Below, piece after piece: positions 35,917-48,471 of a DNA stretch of 64,000 nt (positions within the stretch are counted from its first letter, which is position 1; the number at the start of each line of letters is the position of its first letter). The notes beneath the pieces are model-generated. The model saw only the letters and a list, made by a program, of their open reading frames with translations. It searched no databases and had not been told where the DNA came from. The translations under genes were made by a program, and so were the position numbers. This DNA comes from Henricia sp. BOLD:AAB3569 (Eukaryota; Echinodermata; Asteroidea; Spinulosida; Echinasteridae): contig JBBELK010000298.1 in assembly GCA_037783545.1 (NCBI GenBank), positions 2,604,001 to 2,668,000 on the forward strand, given 5' to 3'.

Positions 35917-35942
35917 ATTCCAAAGAAGTGTTTTCTCTTCTT

Positions 35943-38900
35943 TTAAACATTGTGAGATTCCAAGTGGCCATATTCATTGCCACTTTGGAGTTGTCCAACA
36001 GCGCCCTCTTTCGGCTGTGTGTGGTTAGATCGACTGACGCGATCGTACCCAGGGGTCACGCTCAAGTGTGAATAACTTGAACCATCATCCTGGCGCTCAG
36101 GTGATCGCTTGACGTGATTGTAGTCTATAGACTCTCCACCAGCGGTAGTTTCGTCAATATCGTTATCGACTTGTGGTTCCAGAGTAAAGTACTTGTGCTG
36201 ATTTTGTGACACACTCTGATTAGCCTGAGCTTCGTGGCGTGATACACCATGTTCGGCCCTTACGGTTTCGCGAGTTGTGTAACCATTACTTCCCACGCGC
36301 AAATCTCCACCATCGAGCTCGTGATAAAAATGTCCAGTGGCGCCATGGTCTCCACGGGCCTCCGTACTACTTTCGAGGTGTTCTATTGGTGGAGCCGATG
36401 GCGTCACTGACGGTCCACCATTGTGTCCGTTCTTGGGGGTGTGACTTTCAAGATTCCAACGGGCTTGATTCTTGCCTTGGTCCTCTGGTAGATCAGTGAT
36501 GGGCACGGCGTACGTTGGGTTGGCCATTGTTGTATCTTGTTGTGGTTGACTTAGCGAGGCCAGTGCCACAGGTTGCCTGATTGGGTCTTTGCGCTTCCTT
36601 CCATCTGTAGCTCTATTGCTTCTGAAATAGGATTGATACCGAAAACGTTCAGTCCGTAAACATCTTGCTCAAAATATATACACACTTAATTAAAACTTCC
36701 TACTGAAACATTTACGGGACGGACACCTGTGTTTCATTTTAGGCCGTCCTGGTTACGAGCGTAGGCCTATATTGGAAATTTGTACACAGGGTTTTTAGAA
36801 AGGCATGTTGTCACACTATTTGTGACCCTTTTTAGGCCTAAGTTATCTTTTCAGAACAACTGAAACTTATTTCTTTTATTCTGAGACCAGACAAAGCCAC
36901 AAAGGTATTTTCTGGAAAATATATATGGTCTGTGTTGCCAAAATGCCCCATTTACCGTGGAAAGACTCGGATGCATCAATGCTTCAATGTTGGGGTATTC
37001 TTAAACAGACGAATTACTGAATATAACCACGTACCTTATGCACATCAGTTTGTCTTTGGGGAAAAAGCACAACACGCCAAGCACGACCGACACAATCACC
37101 ATTGCCAAGACGGACCCAAGGATCACAGCTTGAACGTTGACCTGCGAAGCCGGAGATTGCATTGTCGACACGGGTGGTATCGACAGCTCTTTCCGTCGAT
37201 CAATACAACTGTGATATGATAAAATTGTGTTGGTAAAATGAGCCCGAGTGTTAAAAGAGACCATGGGGGCTATCTGGAACGAGACCATGGGGGCTATCTG
37301 GAACGAGCCCATGGGGGCTATCTGGAACGAGCCCATGGGGGCTATCTGGAACGAGCCCATAGGGGCTATCTGGAACGAGCCCATAGGGGCTATCTGGAAC
37401 GAGCCCATGGGGGCTATCTGGAACGAGCCCATGGGGGCTATCTGGAACGAGCCCATAGGGGCTATCTGGAACGAGCCCATAGGGGCTATCTGGAACGAGC
37501 CCATAGGGGCTATCTGGAACGAACCCATAGGGGCTATCTGGAACGAGCCCATAGGGGCTATCTGGAACGAGCCCATAGGGGCTATCTGGAACGAGCCCAT
37601 AGGGGCTATCTGGAACGAGCCCATAGGGGCTATCTGGAACGAGCCCATAGGGGCTATCTGGAACGAGCCCATAGGGGCTATCTGGAACGAGCCCATAGGG
37701 GCTATCTGGAACGAGCCCATAGGGGCTATCTGGAACGAGCCCATAGGGGCTATCTGGAACGAGCCCATAGGGGCTATCTGGAACGAGCCCATAGGGGCTA
37801 TCTGGAACGAGCCCATAGGGGCTATCTGGAACGAGCCCATAGGGGCTATCTGGAACGAGCCCATAGGGGCTATCTGGAACGAGCCCATAGGGGCTATCTG
37901 GAACGAGCCCATAGGGGCTATCTCGAACAAGCCCATAGGGGGTATCTGGAACAAGCCTATGGGGGTATCTGGAAAGAGCCCATAGGGGTATCTGGAAAGA
38001 GCCCATGGGGGTATCTGGAAAGAGCCCATGGGGGTATCTGGAAAGAGCCCATGGGGGTATCTGGAAAGAGCCCATAGGGGTATCTGGAAAGAGCCCATAG
38101 GGGTATCGGGAAAGAGCCCATAGGGGTATCTGGAAAGAGCCCATAGGGGTATCTGGAAAGAGCCCATAGGGGTACCTGGAAAGAGCCCATAGGGGTACCT
38201 GGAACGAGCCCATAGGGGTACCTGGAACGAGCCCATAGGGGTATCTGGAAAAAGCCCATAGGGGTATCTGGAACGTGCCCATAGGGGCTATCTGGAACGA
38301 TCCCATAGGGGCTATCTGGAACGAGCCCATGGGGCTATCTGGATCGAGCCCATATGGTATGTAGAACGAGCCCATAGGGTATGTAGAACGAGCCCATAGG
38401 GGTATCTAGAACGAGCCCATAGGGGTATCTAGAACGAGCCCATAGGGGTATGTAGATCGAGCCCGTAGAGGTATGTAGAACGAGCCCATAGGGGTGTGTA
38501 GAACGAGCCCGTAGAGGTATGTGGAACGAGCCCGTGGGGGTATCTGGAACGAGCCCGTGGGGGTATCTGGAACGAGCCCGTGGGGGTATCTTGAACGAGC
38601 CCATGCGGGTATCTGGAACGAACCAGTATGGGTATGTAGAACGAGCCCGTAGAGGTATGTAGAACGAGCCCATAGGGGTATCAAAAACGAACCCACAGGC
38701 GTACGTAGAACAAACCCATTAATGTAGAACGAACCCAAATGTACACACCTTTTACCGACCAGAGTTTCTGAGATTTCGTCACAGATACAGTAGGTTCTGT
38801 TGAATGTGTCGAAGACGCAGACATCGTCATTGTCGTACTCGCAGATCCTGGCATCTTTGAAGAGACATACTTTACATTGCTCGTCTCCGCACAAAGTAGC

Positions 38901-40374
38901 TGAAAGTAATTTTGTGTGTCAAACAAATTTAATTTCGTTCAATAAGACATTTAGATCCCACAGCACACCTTTTTTCTGTAAATTTAGGGAAACCACAGGC
39001 CCCCACAAAGAAACAAAATATGTACGAACAGACACAAGTATATCAAAAACACAGGCTATTAGCACCGTCCAAAAGTAAGTGCATGGACTGGTAATACATC
39101 AGCGGTTGGCTTTGTGAAAATTAAAGAAACGCGTTTGCCATCTCGCTTATACCCAGCACGATATGTGGCAAAGGGACACACCCTAACGCCCCTATACCTC
39201 AACACACTCTTCCCTAAAAACTGAAAGGAATTCCTTGGAAATTCCTTGAATGTTTGTGACACAATGGGGGAACCATGGTAGGGTTGATATCCTCTGCCAC
39301 ATATCGTGCTGCATATGATCTCGCTCAAGGGAGGACAGTGTTCTGCCTAGACTAGTACCCAGTCCATACACACGATCGCTTGTATTCTACTTAATACGTG
39401 TACTCTAGTAAAAGTTTGTATAACCAGTTTACGCAAGGCATCGTCTACCTTGAGCAAGATGGCGAACCTAACGGTTGCCTCACTCAGGGGTGTCGCATGT
39501 TCAATCCATTGTATTTGTAGCTCAGTGCCATTATCGGACTTGCACCGTCTGTAGGGTGATACGCACTCGACTAAAAACAATACAAAATGTTTAACTAAAC
39601 TCACCATTTGTGCACTTATCCTCGTAGCACTCGGCGTCAATGTCATCCTTACGTCCTGTTGGGCATATCTGCGAGCAGATGGGACACCATCTCGAATCGG
39701 ATGTCTTGCATGATTTCCAAGAGCCGTTGCAACTGTTGATTGATTAATAAAGTCTTTAATATATGTCTAAAAAACAATAACATCATGTCATGTTCTATGG
39801 AGCTGATCTTCCCTATGGAACTGCGATGTACGAATCGTCTGATTCCAGATGCTCTCGGGGTAAATCGTGCAAGATGTAACATGATCACATCTAGGGATTA
39901 CTAAGGTACATGATTGTGTGAGCTTTTTTACAACATGTACACTTGTTGCAAATTTAACAGGACCTTTGCCTAACAATGCATATCAGGCACCAGGTAATCG
40001 GTAAAAAAGTCATGGTGCATCCCGCTGAAGTTTCCTAATAGCATCTTTTGTGTTCCATAATTGTACCAAGGAGCTCTACCGAGTGGTGTAGCAGATTACA
40101 AGACTTTGATTTAATGTACAGGTTACGGGCTCTAGCCACATGGCATAAAATTGTTGTCTTAAATATTTGTGATATCTTTACATATTCACGTTACTTACCT
40201 CTCACAAAAGTGCTGCTGCAATTGGAAAATGACGTTTCGAAGTTCGCCTGGTATCGATTCCACGTCTCCATCACACACACCGAAGCGAATAACCCAGAAC
40301 ATACAGAGCAGGAGAAACGTTGCACGGGGTTGAACGAGTGGCCAAAACACGTTAGACCGCTGTGACTTCGTCAT
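35943..40374 (-). CDS. Receptor A: secreted-Cys-rich/EGF-like, single-pass membrane protein with multi-tyrosine tail
   Basis: Exons: 40199-40374, 39605-39732, 38749-38899, 37035-37208, 35943-36621 (phases 2,1,2,2), 435 residues, TAA at 35943. Residues 1-36 are a signal peptide (hydrophobic FLLLCMFWVI). Then comes a conserved segment ending HFC, a Cys-rich exon (about 59-101), an EGF-like exon whose last six Cys follow C-x7-C-x7-C-x9-C-x-C-x11-C, a short stalk, a TM helix (about 175-201) and a 226-residue tail. Tail tyrosines: NPTYAVP, FYHEL, KYFTLE, IDYNHV and SSYSHL (both fit the ITIM consensus), GYDRV, EYGHL. These suggest phosphorylation and SH2 recruitment (inference). An upstream in-frame ATG exists, but MTKSQ starts directly before the signal peptide. 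Unlike B and C it has no 38-nt micro-exon. It is closest to small EGF-like scavenger or immune receptors, with no family assigned. Confidence 0.82.
36721..36972 (+). repeat. Dispersed repeat, copy 2 (matches 1-235)
   Basis: Same order of blocks as at 1-235, in the same orientation, with a few insertions (for example TAGGCCTA near the start). It lies in the last intron of receptor A. Confidence 0.75.
37251..38720 (-). repeat. Minisatellite of 24-bp and 23-bp units in the intron before the TM exon of receptor A
   Basis: Roughly 60 tandem units built on GAGCCCATAGGGGCTATC plus TGGAAC. From about 37255 to 37945 the period is 24 bp with very few changes (almost only A/G at one site); from about 37950 to 38270 it is 23 bp (one base lost); towards 38720 units are more diverged, with TATGTAGAACGAG variants. 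The array fills nearly all of the intron between the EGF-like exon (ends 38749) and the TM exon (starts 37208). Because 24 is a multiple of three and the unit lacks stops, several frames on both strands stay open. The homogeneous left end suggests recent expansion. Confidence 0.95.
39148..39317. mobile_element. MITE, 'CAGCACGATATGTGGCA' family, copy 2
   Basis: Same ends and interior order as 30319-30520 (CAACACACTCTTCCCTAAAA, GGAATTCCTTGGAAATTCC). Lies in the second intron of receptor A. Confidence 0.8.
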
Positions 40375-42949
40375 CTTGTGGGTAGTTGATATTTTTGCGC
40401 CGGTTGAAATGTTCACCTCAAATCTGAGACTTTTTGAAGTGTTTTGCAGGCGTTTCGGGGAAAATCTTTCTTTTGTAAAATCACAGTAGCGATATACGTA
40501 GTGCAAATCAACTCAATGGGTAGGCCTACAGTACGCTTCTGGCAATAAAATGGTCGTTTTTAAACTGTTGCCAAACTTTTAATAGATGCAAGCCTATTAC
40601 GCTGAATCAACAATACAATGAGTCATACTCATACCAATGGCGTCATGCGTCTATTCCTGAGATTCGGATAAGGTATGGTGCATTACCACACCTGTGTTAA
40701 CGTCACAGTGTCAGTTGATCCAACGGCACTTCATTGACTAATGGGGGAATCTTCCTGTGTATATATTATGATGGATGTGGGGAGCTACGTCATCGCCACA
40801 ACAATGGCTCCAAACAGTGACCACTCGACTTAATGTCCTTGTTGAAAAGGTGCCAGGAAACAGTTGGGTGATTTTTGTGCAGAGCCATTAGTGTCCTTGG
40901 TTTTGTATGACGTGAGTAATGGAATAACTACCGGCAACAACTGTTCAGGAAAACCAAGCCCTATATACCTCCCACAACATGTTATTACTGTTATCGCAAC
41001 TCTTTGGACAACAACCGGATGTGGTCTCGAAAAACGTGGCTCGGTTGTCTTTTTTCCTTCCTTCCGGCAACTGTGCAACTCCACTGAAACTGTGCTAGTC
41101 AATTTAAAGGCCATTATATCATCTGCAGATAAAACTTATTTTTAGAACTTACAATAACAACAGGCTCACACAGCTAAAGAATAATGTTGATAAATTGTCT
41201 TGTAGAATTTTCAGCTACATAGATGCAGTAATACCTCGGAAAACCTGAAAAATCCATGCATGGTTTTTGTGATGAGAGAACGGTAAAAAAAAACTTGTTT
41301 GCAAACGATTAAAAAATCCTTTAGTTGGCAATTTCTTCCACAATGGCACCATTTTACCATGTAATTTTACACAGGAAAAATCATACAGTCTTTGTTACCA
41401 TTGCTATCGGGTTTTCTTGTCAACTCAAGAGGTACAATTCGGAGTCACTATATGTTCTATGTATTGAGTATGGAAATAAAGTGATGATGATGATAAGTGA
41501 TATAATGTGGCTTTAAACCCAGTCTTTACAATCAATTGTATTTGTCTTTTCTTTACTTATTTATTGCAAATTTTCCAGAAACAACAAAAACACACTAACG
41601 ATTAATCGAATTGGAAACTAGATTATGTTAAACAATCGAAATTTTGAAAGCAAATTTTTTGCAATTATTGAGCACGTATAATAATTCATCATTTAAAATG
41701 TGCATTGTTCAAAATATAAAAACCCAGAAAACTAAGTTGCTAAGCTTACCAATATTGTCCAAATAATTAATTCTTCAAAATAATAAATTTTCTATAAGTA
41801 ATATACAGCATTTGTAAATGTTGCTCGAAAATAAATGTATAAGTCACAGTGAGACAGACTGATTTATGCGCGTTTGGGAACATTGCAAAGTCCTTGTTTA
41901 TATCGTAATATTTTCAAGAACATAAAGTTCTTTTACATTTTGCACAGGGAAACGGCACGTTCGAAATCTGTCACGTCCGTGGCTGGGCGTCATCTTTCGT
42001 CGTGTACCTGGCAGAAGAGTGGTCCGTTGCCAACAATCAGTTACACCCTTCTGTCAGGCACAAAAGTAACTGATATTTGGTACCAGCCTGCTTATATGCC
42101 CTTCTGCCAGGCACACGACGCATTTACATGCAGTGATAATGTCAAAACGAACAGCGAACGTGAAAAATGACTTGCATTGATCAGCCAAGCATTTGGGAAC
42201 GATTGCGCTCCAGCACTCTGGGGACAAGGTTGCTGATCAAATACCAAAAGGGGTCTGCTGCCACCAAGAGTCTGTGTACGACGAGTCGTCAAATCACTGA
42301 TTCTTTTTGTATGTAATGGATGACTGTGCAGCAGCAGATGATTAAGCGAGAATTAAATCAACTCGTCGGCCATCTTTCTTTAGGAAAGACAATGCTTTTT
42401 CTAAACTGCTTCCCAGTCTATACGATCCCTTGTATTCTACTTTTAAATAATTAACACTTTCAACATTTCCCACAAAGTGTAAGCATTAGTCATTGTGCTT
42501 AATACCCTGGATCTCGTGTTTCCGTGTAAGTTTTGTATCGCTGTCTCGAATTAAAGGTCCATATCATTTACAGATAATTTTTGTACGAATTTCTAGAGCA
42601 ACAGCATTAAATATATAAAGAAGAATGAATTATAAACTACCCTGTAGAATTTTAAAAAAACCATAAAAATCCATGTATGATCTTTGTGTTGAGTGGATGG
42701 TAAAATAGTGTACCATTTTAACACAGTGTCTGTTATCACTGCTTTGAACACTCTTAGCAGGGGGTTTTATCAAGTAAAATATGTATTTCTACACAGCTTG
42801 ATCTACTTGAGTATAAAAACCAGTTACTTTCACTGGTCGGCTTTGATCGCTGTATGTGATCGTACGGTGCAACCAATCCAGTTCCTGACAACATGGCGGA
42901 GAGGAAACCAATGCTAATAATTGTCATTTTCTGCATCATCATCCGCTAT
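40375..42949. other. Intergenic DNA between receptor A (5' side) and receptor B (3' side)
   Basis: About 2.6 kb. The 5' region of receptor A runs upward from 40375. Contents: the inverted repeat at 41100-41430, AT-rich DNA at 41520-41870, and a palindrome at about 41955-42125 (GTACCTGGCAGAAGAGTGG / CCCTTCTGCCAGGCACACGA). No extra exon or receptor remnant is seen. Confidence 0.5.
41100..41430. repeat. Dispersed repeat, same family as 11415-11760, inverted copy
   Basis: Reverse order blocks: CTACATAGATGCAGTAATAC, AATCCATGCATGGTTTTTGT, GTTACCATTGCTATCGG, GGTTTTCTTGTCAACTC. It lies between receptors A and B. Confidence 0.65.
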
Positions 42950-45354
42950 TTAGGAGTCGCTTTTTTCCAAGACAAAGTATTCGTGATGTATCGGCGACTT
43001 TGTTAAAACACCCATGCCGGCATTAGAGGTCGCTGAAGATGCCTGAACTTCACCCGGTTGCCGATCTCGCTCTAAAACGAAGTAATGGTGGCCTTCCCGG
43101 GCCTCGGTAGTTTCGTCCATTTTGGGGGGTGCATTTGACGGAGAAGCCGTACGCGCATGGCCTTTATTAAGCCCTTGGTCGTTGGTCATTATGTTGTCCC
43201 TTATCTCAGAATAATAATGGTTTGTACTTAAAGAGGTATTGTTGGATATAGCTGTAGCTGCCTGTGGATTGTGATTGTCGTTGTTGTCTCTGCGTGTTTG
43301 CAGCTCCAGAGGGTGCTCGCCTCCTGCAAACAAAAAAGAAGAGCCAGAACAATGGCAACTAACAAATAGTGACGTAATCACTTCGGTTCTCCAATACCCC
43401 ATGTACTAAAATTTAGGAAATTGTTGTTACTGCCTAAATGTTTGTAAACACATGTACTGGCAAGGTGTGGATTTCGTTGATGTATATTTGTACTGACCTT
43501 TCGTGTTCATTTCAGCGGATGTAGTTGCCGTATCGCTGGTAAAATAATAAAGATAGAAAAATAGCTTCTTAAAAAGATTTGAATTTAGTTTTATTTTACA
43601 TTCAAGAGAAATCTGAGAAGAGTTGATGATAAACTACCAGATTGGAAAACTGTGTACAAACAACGTTATCTTCACGTGCACTTGAGGCTGTGTACGATAA
43701 AACCCAACCTTGTACAAGTTACCACAGTACCTCATCCATGTTGATTCACAGAAAACTATGAGTCCATGCTTTCAGGAAATTTTGCAAAGCCACCGTCCTA
43801 GGCTGTCTCTATAGCTATAATCGGAAAACTGAGCCATTATAATCAAGGGCCTAGTCTGTTTCACATGAGGGCGCCCTAATAAAAATGCGTGCGCACAAGC
43901 ATATATACATTTTCTTATACAAAACATCTCTGACATAATCCTTGCACTGGACAGTTGGAACCACTTTCGCATCGTCCATTTAAGTAAGTTTTTTTTTGAT
44001 TCAATTTTGGGACATTGCAAATCCTGTAAAGGGGCTTTAAAGTGAACTGAACGGTACGATAGGAATACGTACTTGTTGCTCCTGCGGACCAGTTTATAGG
44101 TAGAGCAAATCCAAACTGTTGCTCCGAGAGCGATTAACACCAGACCCAAGAGAACACCGCCCAGAACTATTGCCGGCACGTTGATCTGGCCGGATGGGCT
44201 GGGAGGTGAGGTTTCCTGCCGTGTCGACAGGGCTGGTGTCGACAGGGCTGATGTCGACCGTGCAGTTGCTGGAGGTGCGCCTCTGTCTGCACAGCTGCGT
44301 CGAAAAGTAAATTTAACACATTTAAATGGACCATTTCTGGTTTAAAGGAGCGTATTCAGATCACACAAATTGACCCCCACTTATTTCATTAGAGTTAAAG
44401 AAGAAGTATACACAAAAAACTAAACAAAAAGACCACCTTTATAAAGAGGTCACCTGCTCATAGTGGCCACCTGTCTCTGGTCCCAAATGCCATGTGTATA
44501 ATGCTAATGCAGTCCTTATAAAAGGGCCACCTGTTTACAGAGACCAGTTCTTACTGTCTCAAGGGTGGCCACTGTATGCAAATTTCACCACTTATGACCC
44601 ACTTAAAAGCGAGTATGAACACATAATGACAATTGCAGCGATGCCATTCAGTTTGGGGCTACCATTTTGACCAAGAATTGGGCGAAAATAACTTTCTGCG
44701 CACAATATTTTGGTATATTGCCCTAGAAACACATGCACTAAAGACTTTTACGCAAATACTTTTTTTTGTGGAGGGAAACAGACAACTAATGGTATTAGAT
44801 GAATTTTAAATTGTCATCGAAAACGAGGGTTCCATTGCTTTCTTTTGTAATACAATTTGCAAATAAAAAAGGTACGTGACGTATAACACAATGGGTCAGC
44901 ATCTGAAAAAAGGCTGTCAGTGCTAATTTGATTTTTTTCCCCCAATTGGATCTGAAAAATTACCTGGATCCGAGATCGCGAATGCGCGTACCGCGACATG
45001 TACAAAACGATACTGTTACGCCGAGCCTGGTTGTATAATACATGCACCCATCACTTGCGGTAGTAGTATAGAGACACACGCTTGTGCCATAGTAAGTGCA
45101 GTAGAAATATTGGTCGCTTGCACACCAAAAATCTGTCAAACCAAAAGAAAATTAAAACCGTCTGTTTACCAGATTCCCTTTTACTAATCCATTTCAAAGC
45201 GCGACTCTAACAACGTCTGAATAACCAGCTAACGTTCAATAACAAGCAATAGGGCGCCATGATTGATTTTTGACCAATCATATTGCGTCTAAACTGGAAG
45301 TTCTCTGGTAGTGAACTATCATTTGCCAATCAGAAAACAGCTTTCATCTGCCAC

Positions 45355-45393
<39 letters not shown>

Positions 45394-47111
45394 CTTGGTA
45401 AAGCGCCATATCCAAAAATTGCTCTTAGGCGCAGTACAACAATACATTAACAATAAAACAAGGCTACATTTTTCAAACCTGCGATATACAGCTAAACATT
45501 TAACAATTAAAAAATGCTTCTCTAAAAAGATGGGTTTTTAACCCACACTAAAAACAACTAACACTACTAGACTCCCTGGGTTCAATTTCAAGCTGGTTCC
45601 AAAGGCTGGGACCAGCCACCGAGAACATTCTCTCACCAGCGGAAACTAGCCTAGTTTTTGGACAATTTAGTCTCAATATGTCTTAGACCGACCTATAGTG
45701 AACCGACTGGGTACTCTGATACTGATACTAAATAGCTATCAGAACTATATCTTGCATTGAATGCGTTCTTCGGTGCTGTCCAAAATCCTTTTTTTTCCTT
45801 CGTTTCAATAAAATAATTGCTTAAAAAATTTGCTCGAAGAAGAGAATCGAATTTGCTGAGAACCACGGACAATATAACTTTAAATTACATGTGGAAATAC
45901 AGTGTCGCATGTTTAGGACAACACATTATATCTACACGTTGAGTATGGTAAACCTACCCGTATCATCACTTTTTTGGCATGACTCATCCACGCGACCAAT
46001 GATCTGTGGGCACCAATTCCGCTGGCAGAAATCATTGGCGTCTGCATCACAGGCGAAGCTATAAGGCAAAATTATTGACAAAATTATAAGGACGACTTGA
46101 AGTTAGAGAAGAAACTAAAGGGGATTGGAATGGACATCAACTAGCTTGAACCTAACATAAGAAAAAGCATATGGGGCCTCATCGGGATCCGAACCCGAGA
46201 CCTCTCATTCCGTGTTTGGTAATTTCATTTCATTGGTGATTAGGCACCACACAGAATATATACAAATAAAGTGTGACGTCAGTTATCGTGGTTACCGAGT
46301 CTAAACATTCGCTGGTAATCTGAAACGTCTGTTGGTACCGGGTGGAGGGAAAGGTTTCACTGGTTCTATATAGTGTATACCCAATAACCTTGGCAACATA
46401 CACAAGATGTCGTTTTTACTTGAGTGCTCTATAGAGTAGGCCTACTATAAAACGAAAGCCGTTGTATATTACCAAGCAAGGTCAAGTGGTCTATTCTAAA
46501 AGCAATCAACTGTTTCCCTACGCTTTACCAATGGGCGTTTCAGATTACCAGCGAATGTTTAAACCCAATTACTTTGGCAACTGACGTCACACTTTAGGAG
46601 TCTATTGCAAATTTCGACCTTGTTCCCTGAAGCAGTTCTACAAAATACAAATGCTGATTGCGAAGGTGCCAGACGCATGTGCTTCCCAAGCCTCGTTTCA
46701 AAGACGAGGCTATCCGTAGAGCAGTTTCAGGAGACACGATTAAAATTACACAACGTGAATAAGGCACATATAGAGCCTTTGCACCGGCGGCCACATTGGA
46801 ACAGGCTTTCATATTTAAATGTGTGACAATGGATCCACAAGGCGCCTACTCATGCATGACGCACAGTGACAAACGCGACTGCCCTCTGTCATGGCCACCG
46901 ATGCAAGGGATCCATATTTCCGCATCTCAATTTACCTTAAACAAAAGTTGTTGATGATGGCTCCCATGTTTGTAAGAAATGCCCGTGGAAGTGCGACCGA
47001 CGTCCCCGGCGCACCGTGACATAGGGAGACTTCACCCACAAGAATCAGGACTGTAAACAGCAGAACAGCGCGGACCGTGAAAGACCCACGAAAAACAGCG
47101 CGCTTCTTCAT
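42950..47111 (-). CDS. Receptor B: Cys-rich/EGF-like single-pass receptor with Ser/Thr/Pro stalk and tyrosine tail
   Basis: Exons: 46936-47111, 45958-46058, 44964-45132, 44073-44294, 43498-43535, 42950-43323 (phases 2,1,2,2,1), 359 residues, TAA at 42950. The first coding exon is 176 nt, as in receptor A, with a signal peptide (VLLFTVLILVGEVSLCHG) and a segment ending NNFC. Then a small Cys exon, an EGF-like exon (C-x7-C-x9-C-x13-C-x-C-x11-C), a Ser/Thr/Pro stalk with a small internal repeat (TSALSTPALSTR), a TM helix (about 186-212) followed by KLVRRS, the 38-nt micro-exon, and a 125-residue tail. Tail tyrosines: NHYYSEI, HHYFVLE, HEYFVLE. The repeated YFVLE is a YxxL-type SH2 or endocytic motif. 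An in-frame ATG further upstream (47234) would put 41 residues before the signal peptide and is less likely. Confidence 0.82.
45350..45770 (-). mobile_element. Retroelement 3' region bounded by an AAT microsatellite
   Basis: An (AAT)n run at 45353-45390 is followed by AACTTGGTAAAGCGCCATAT and, further on, GGGTTCAATTTCAAGCTGG and GGTTCCAAAGGCTGGGACCA. On the minus strand this gives the usual 3' end of CR1/L2-related LINEs or their SINEs, with a GCGCT box before the microsatellite. Lies in the second intron of receptor B. Confidence 0.55.
46755..46925. mobile_element. MITE, 'GCCATGACAGGGGGCA' family, copy 2
   Basis: TAGAGCCTTTGCACCGGCGG at the left and CTGCCCTCTGTCATGGCCAC at the right, reversed relative to copy 1. 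Its right end stops about ten bases before the donor side of the first coding exon of receptor B (46936). Confidence 0.7.
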
Positions 47112-47706
47112 GTTTTGTCTTGTAATTTGAAGACTTGAAAGTTCCAAAATATAGTAGATCCACGATTGTTTGGTTTTGTGAAGAGTTTGCGTTCGTTTTC
47201 CGGCTGATGGACGCGCACAAATGGAACCGAACATTCATCCGCGATTGTCAATGCCAAAAGGTCCACTATTTCGTTGAGCGTGTATAGGAATCAAAGTCTT
47301 ATTGAGCATGTATTGAAGAAAATAATGTCTGTGATTGAGAACGTACAATACGTCCACCATTGAAGAAACAAATGAGCACAAAGGGTTTCAACCGTTTTTA
47401 AAACATTCTTTTTCTCATACACCAAAGTTATAAACCAAGAGTGAAAACAACTTACACCATGGAAGGATATCCGGTCTTTTTGAGCCAAAGGTGACCCGGA
47501 AATACTGACTAAGAGGCCTTGCCTGGGATAATGTTTTTAACAATGCTAAATGAATCAGCGTTCATTTTGAGAATTTTGTAGAGTGGAACGCGTGGGGACA
47601 AAATTGCAACCTTGAACTGCACTTTTGTCATTCACGTTTATTTGATATAAACTTTTCCAAAATGAAAACGCCTTTATCCAAAGTCAATTTATATGTAGGC
47701 CTACAT

Positions 47707-48203
47707 TTAAAGATAGTATACATGATTGGTAAACTGTTACAAATAGTATTATCCCCCTGTGTGATTGAAGATATGCATGATTAAAACCAACCTGAGCAAA
47801 AACCAGCTCCGTATTTCGTCTAACTTTTGAGAAAACAGCAAAAAAAGTTTGCAGTCATTTCGCCCCAAAACCACTTCGCCCTTAACCATTTCGCCCTGAA
47901 CCACGGCCTGTGCACGAAGTGGTTTTGGGGCAAAGTGCCATTTGGGCAATGTAGTGTTTGGACAAACTAATTTGGGGCGAAATGGCACTCGAGCGAAGTG
48001 GTTTGGGGCAAAATGGCATTGGGGTGAATTGAATTTTCGTCTCATGAGACGAAAACTAATTGTTCTACTCATTTCTCAAAGACTATAGCACTTCTGACAA
48101 AACCATTTCAGGGGAAGTTTTCTACGGTCATCATGTTTATGTTGTGTAGGTTAGGCGTAAATCTGTGAGCATTTCTGATTTTCGAGATGTATACTGCCTT
48201 TAA
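47707..48203. mobile_element. Element with scrambled TTCGCCCCAAAACCACTTCG core, copy 2
   Basis: Full-length copy: TTAAAGATAGTATACATGAT at the left, GATGTATACTGCCTTTAAG at the right. The core has more units than copy 1, in other combinations (GGGCAATGTAGTGTTTGGAC, GCGAAATGGCACTCG). Lies between receptors B and C. Confidence 0.85.
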
Positions 48204-48350
48204 GTGTCGGTGTTCTTCCAAAAATACAGCTACATTACATCAGTGAACTCTGTGTATCGCGTATTGTTTGACATTTTGTCTTTGTATGTTTGGAGCAAAT
48301 AAATCCCAGCATGATCTGCATTACATGTATTTAAATCTGCACGACACATC

Positions 48351-48471
48351 TTCCCTATGAAAATATAGCAATTTCAACTCCCAAAATAAATGTGAAAAAC
48401 AAAAAAAAGACTTCCCTATGAAAATATAGCAATTTCAACTCCCAAAATAAATGTGAAAAACAAAAAAAGAC
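48351..48471. repeat. Tandem duplication, 61-bp unit, two copies
   Basis: TTCCCTATGAAAATATAGCA begins at 48351 and again at 48412; the two units differ only by one A in the poly-A stretch. Located just downstream of the presumed poly(A) signal of receptor C. Confidence 0.9.

Larger units (their letters stand above)
32665..35942. other. Intergenic DNA between the GPCR and receptor A
   Basis: The upstream side of the GPCR gene faces the 3' end of receptor A, since both are minus strand. The interval carries the MITE at 33403-33647, a palindrome at about 34170-34345, the repeats at 34785-35082 and 35083-35480, and the MITE at 35781-35916. No gene is seen. Confidence 0.55.

Noticed and set aside
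37238..38375. Long repetitive ORFs on both strands (repeats GYLERAHR, GAIWNEPI, GSFQIAPM, GLVPDSPY)
   Set aside because: They are the stop-free frames of one 23/24-bp minisatellite; no start, signal or splice context supports a protein from the array alone.
37250..38700. CRISPR-like array of direct repeats
   Set aside because: Repeats are contiguous with no spacers, and the host is clearly eukaryotic.
45311..45541. Asn-rich ORF (poly-N)
   Set aside because: Encoded by an AAT microsatellite at the edge of a retroelement-like sequence; no coding support.
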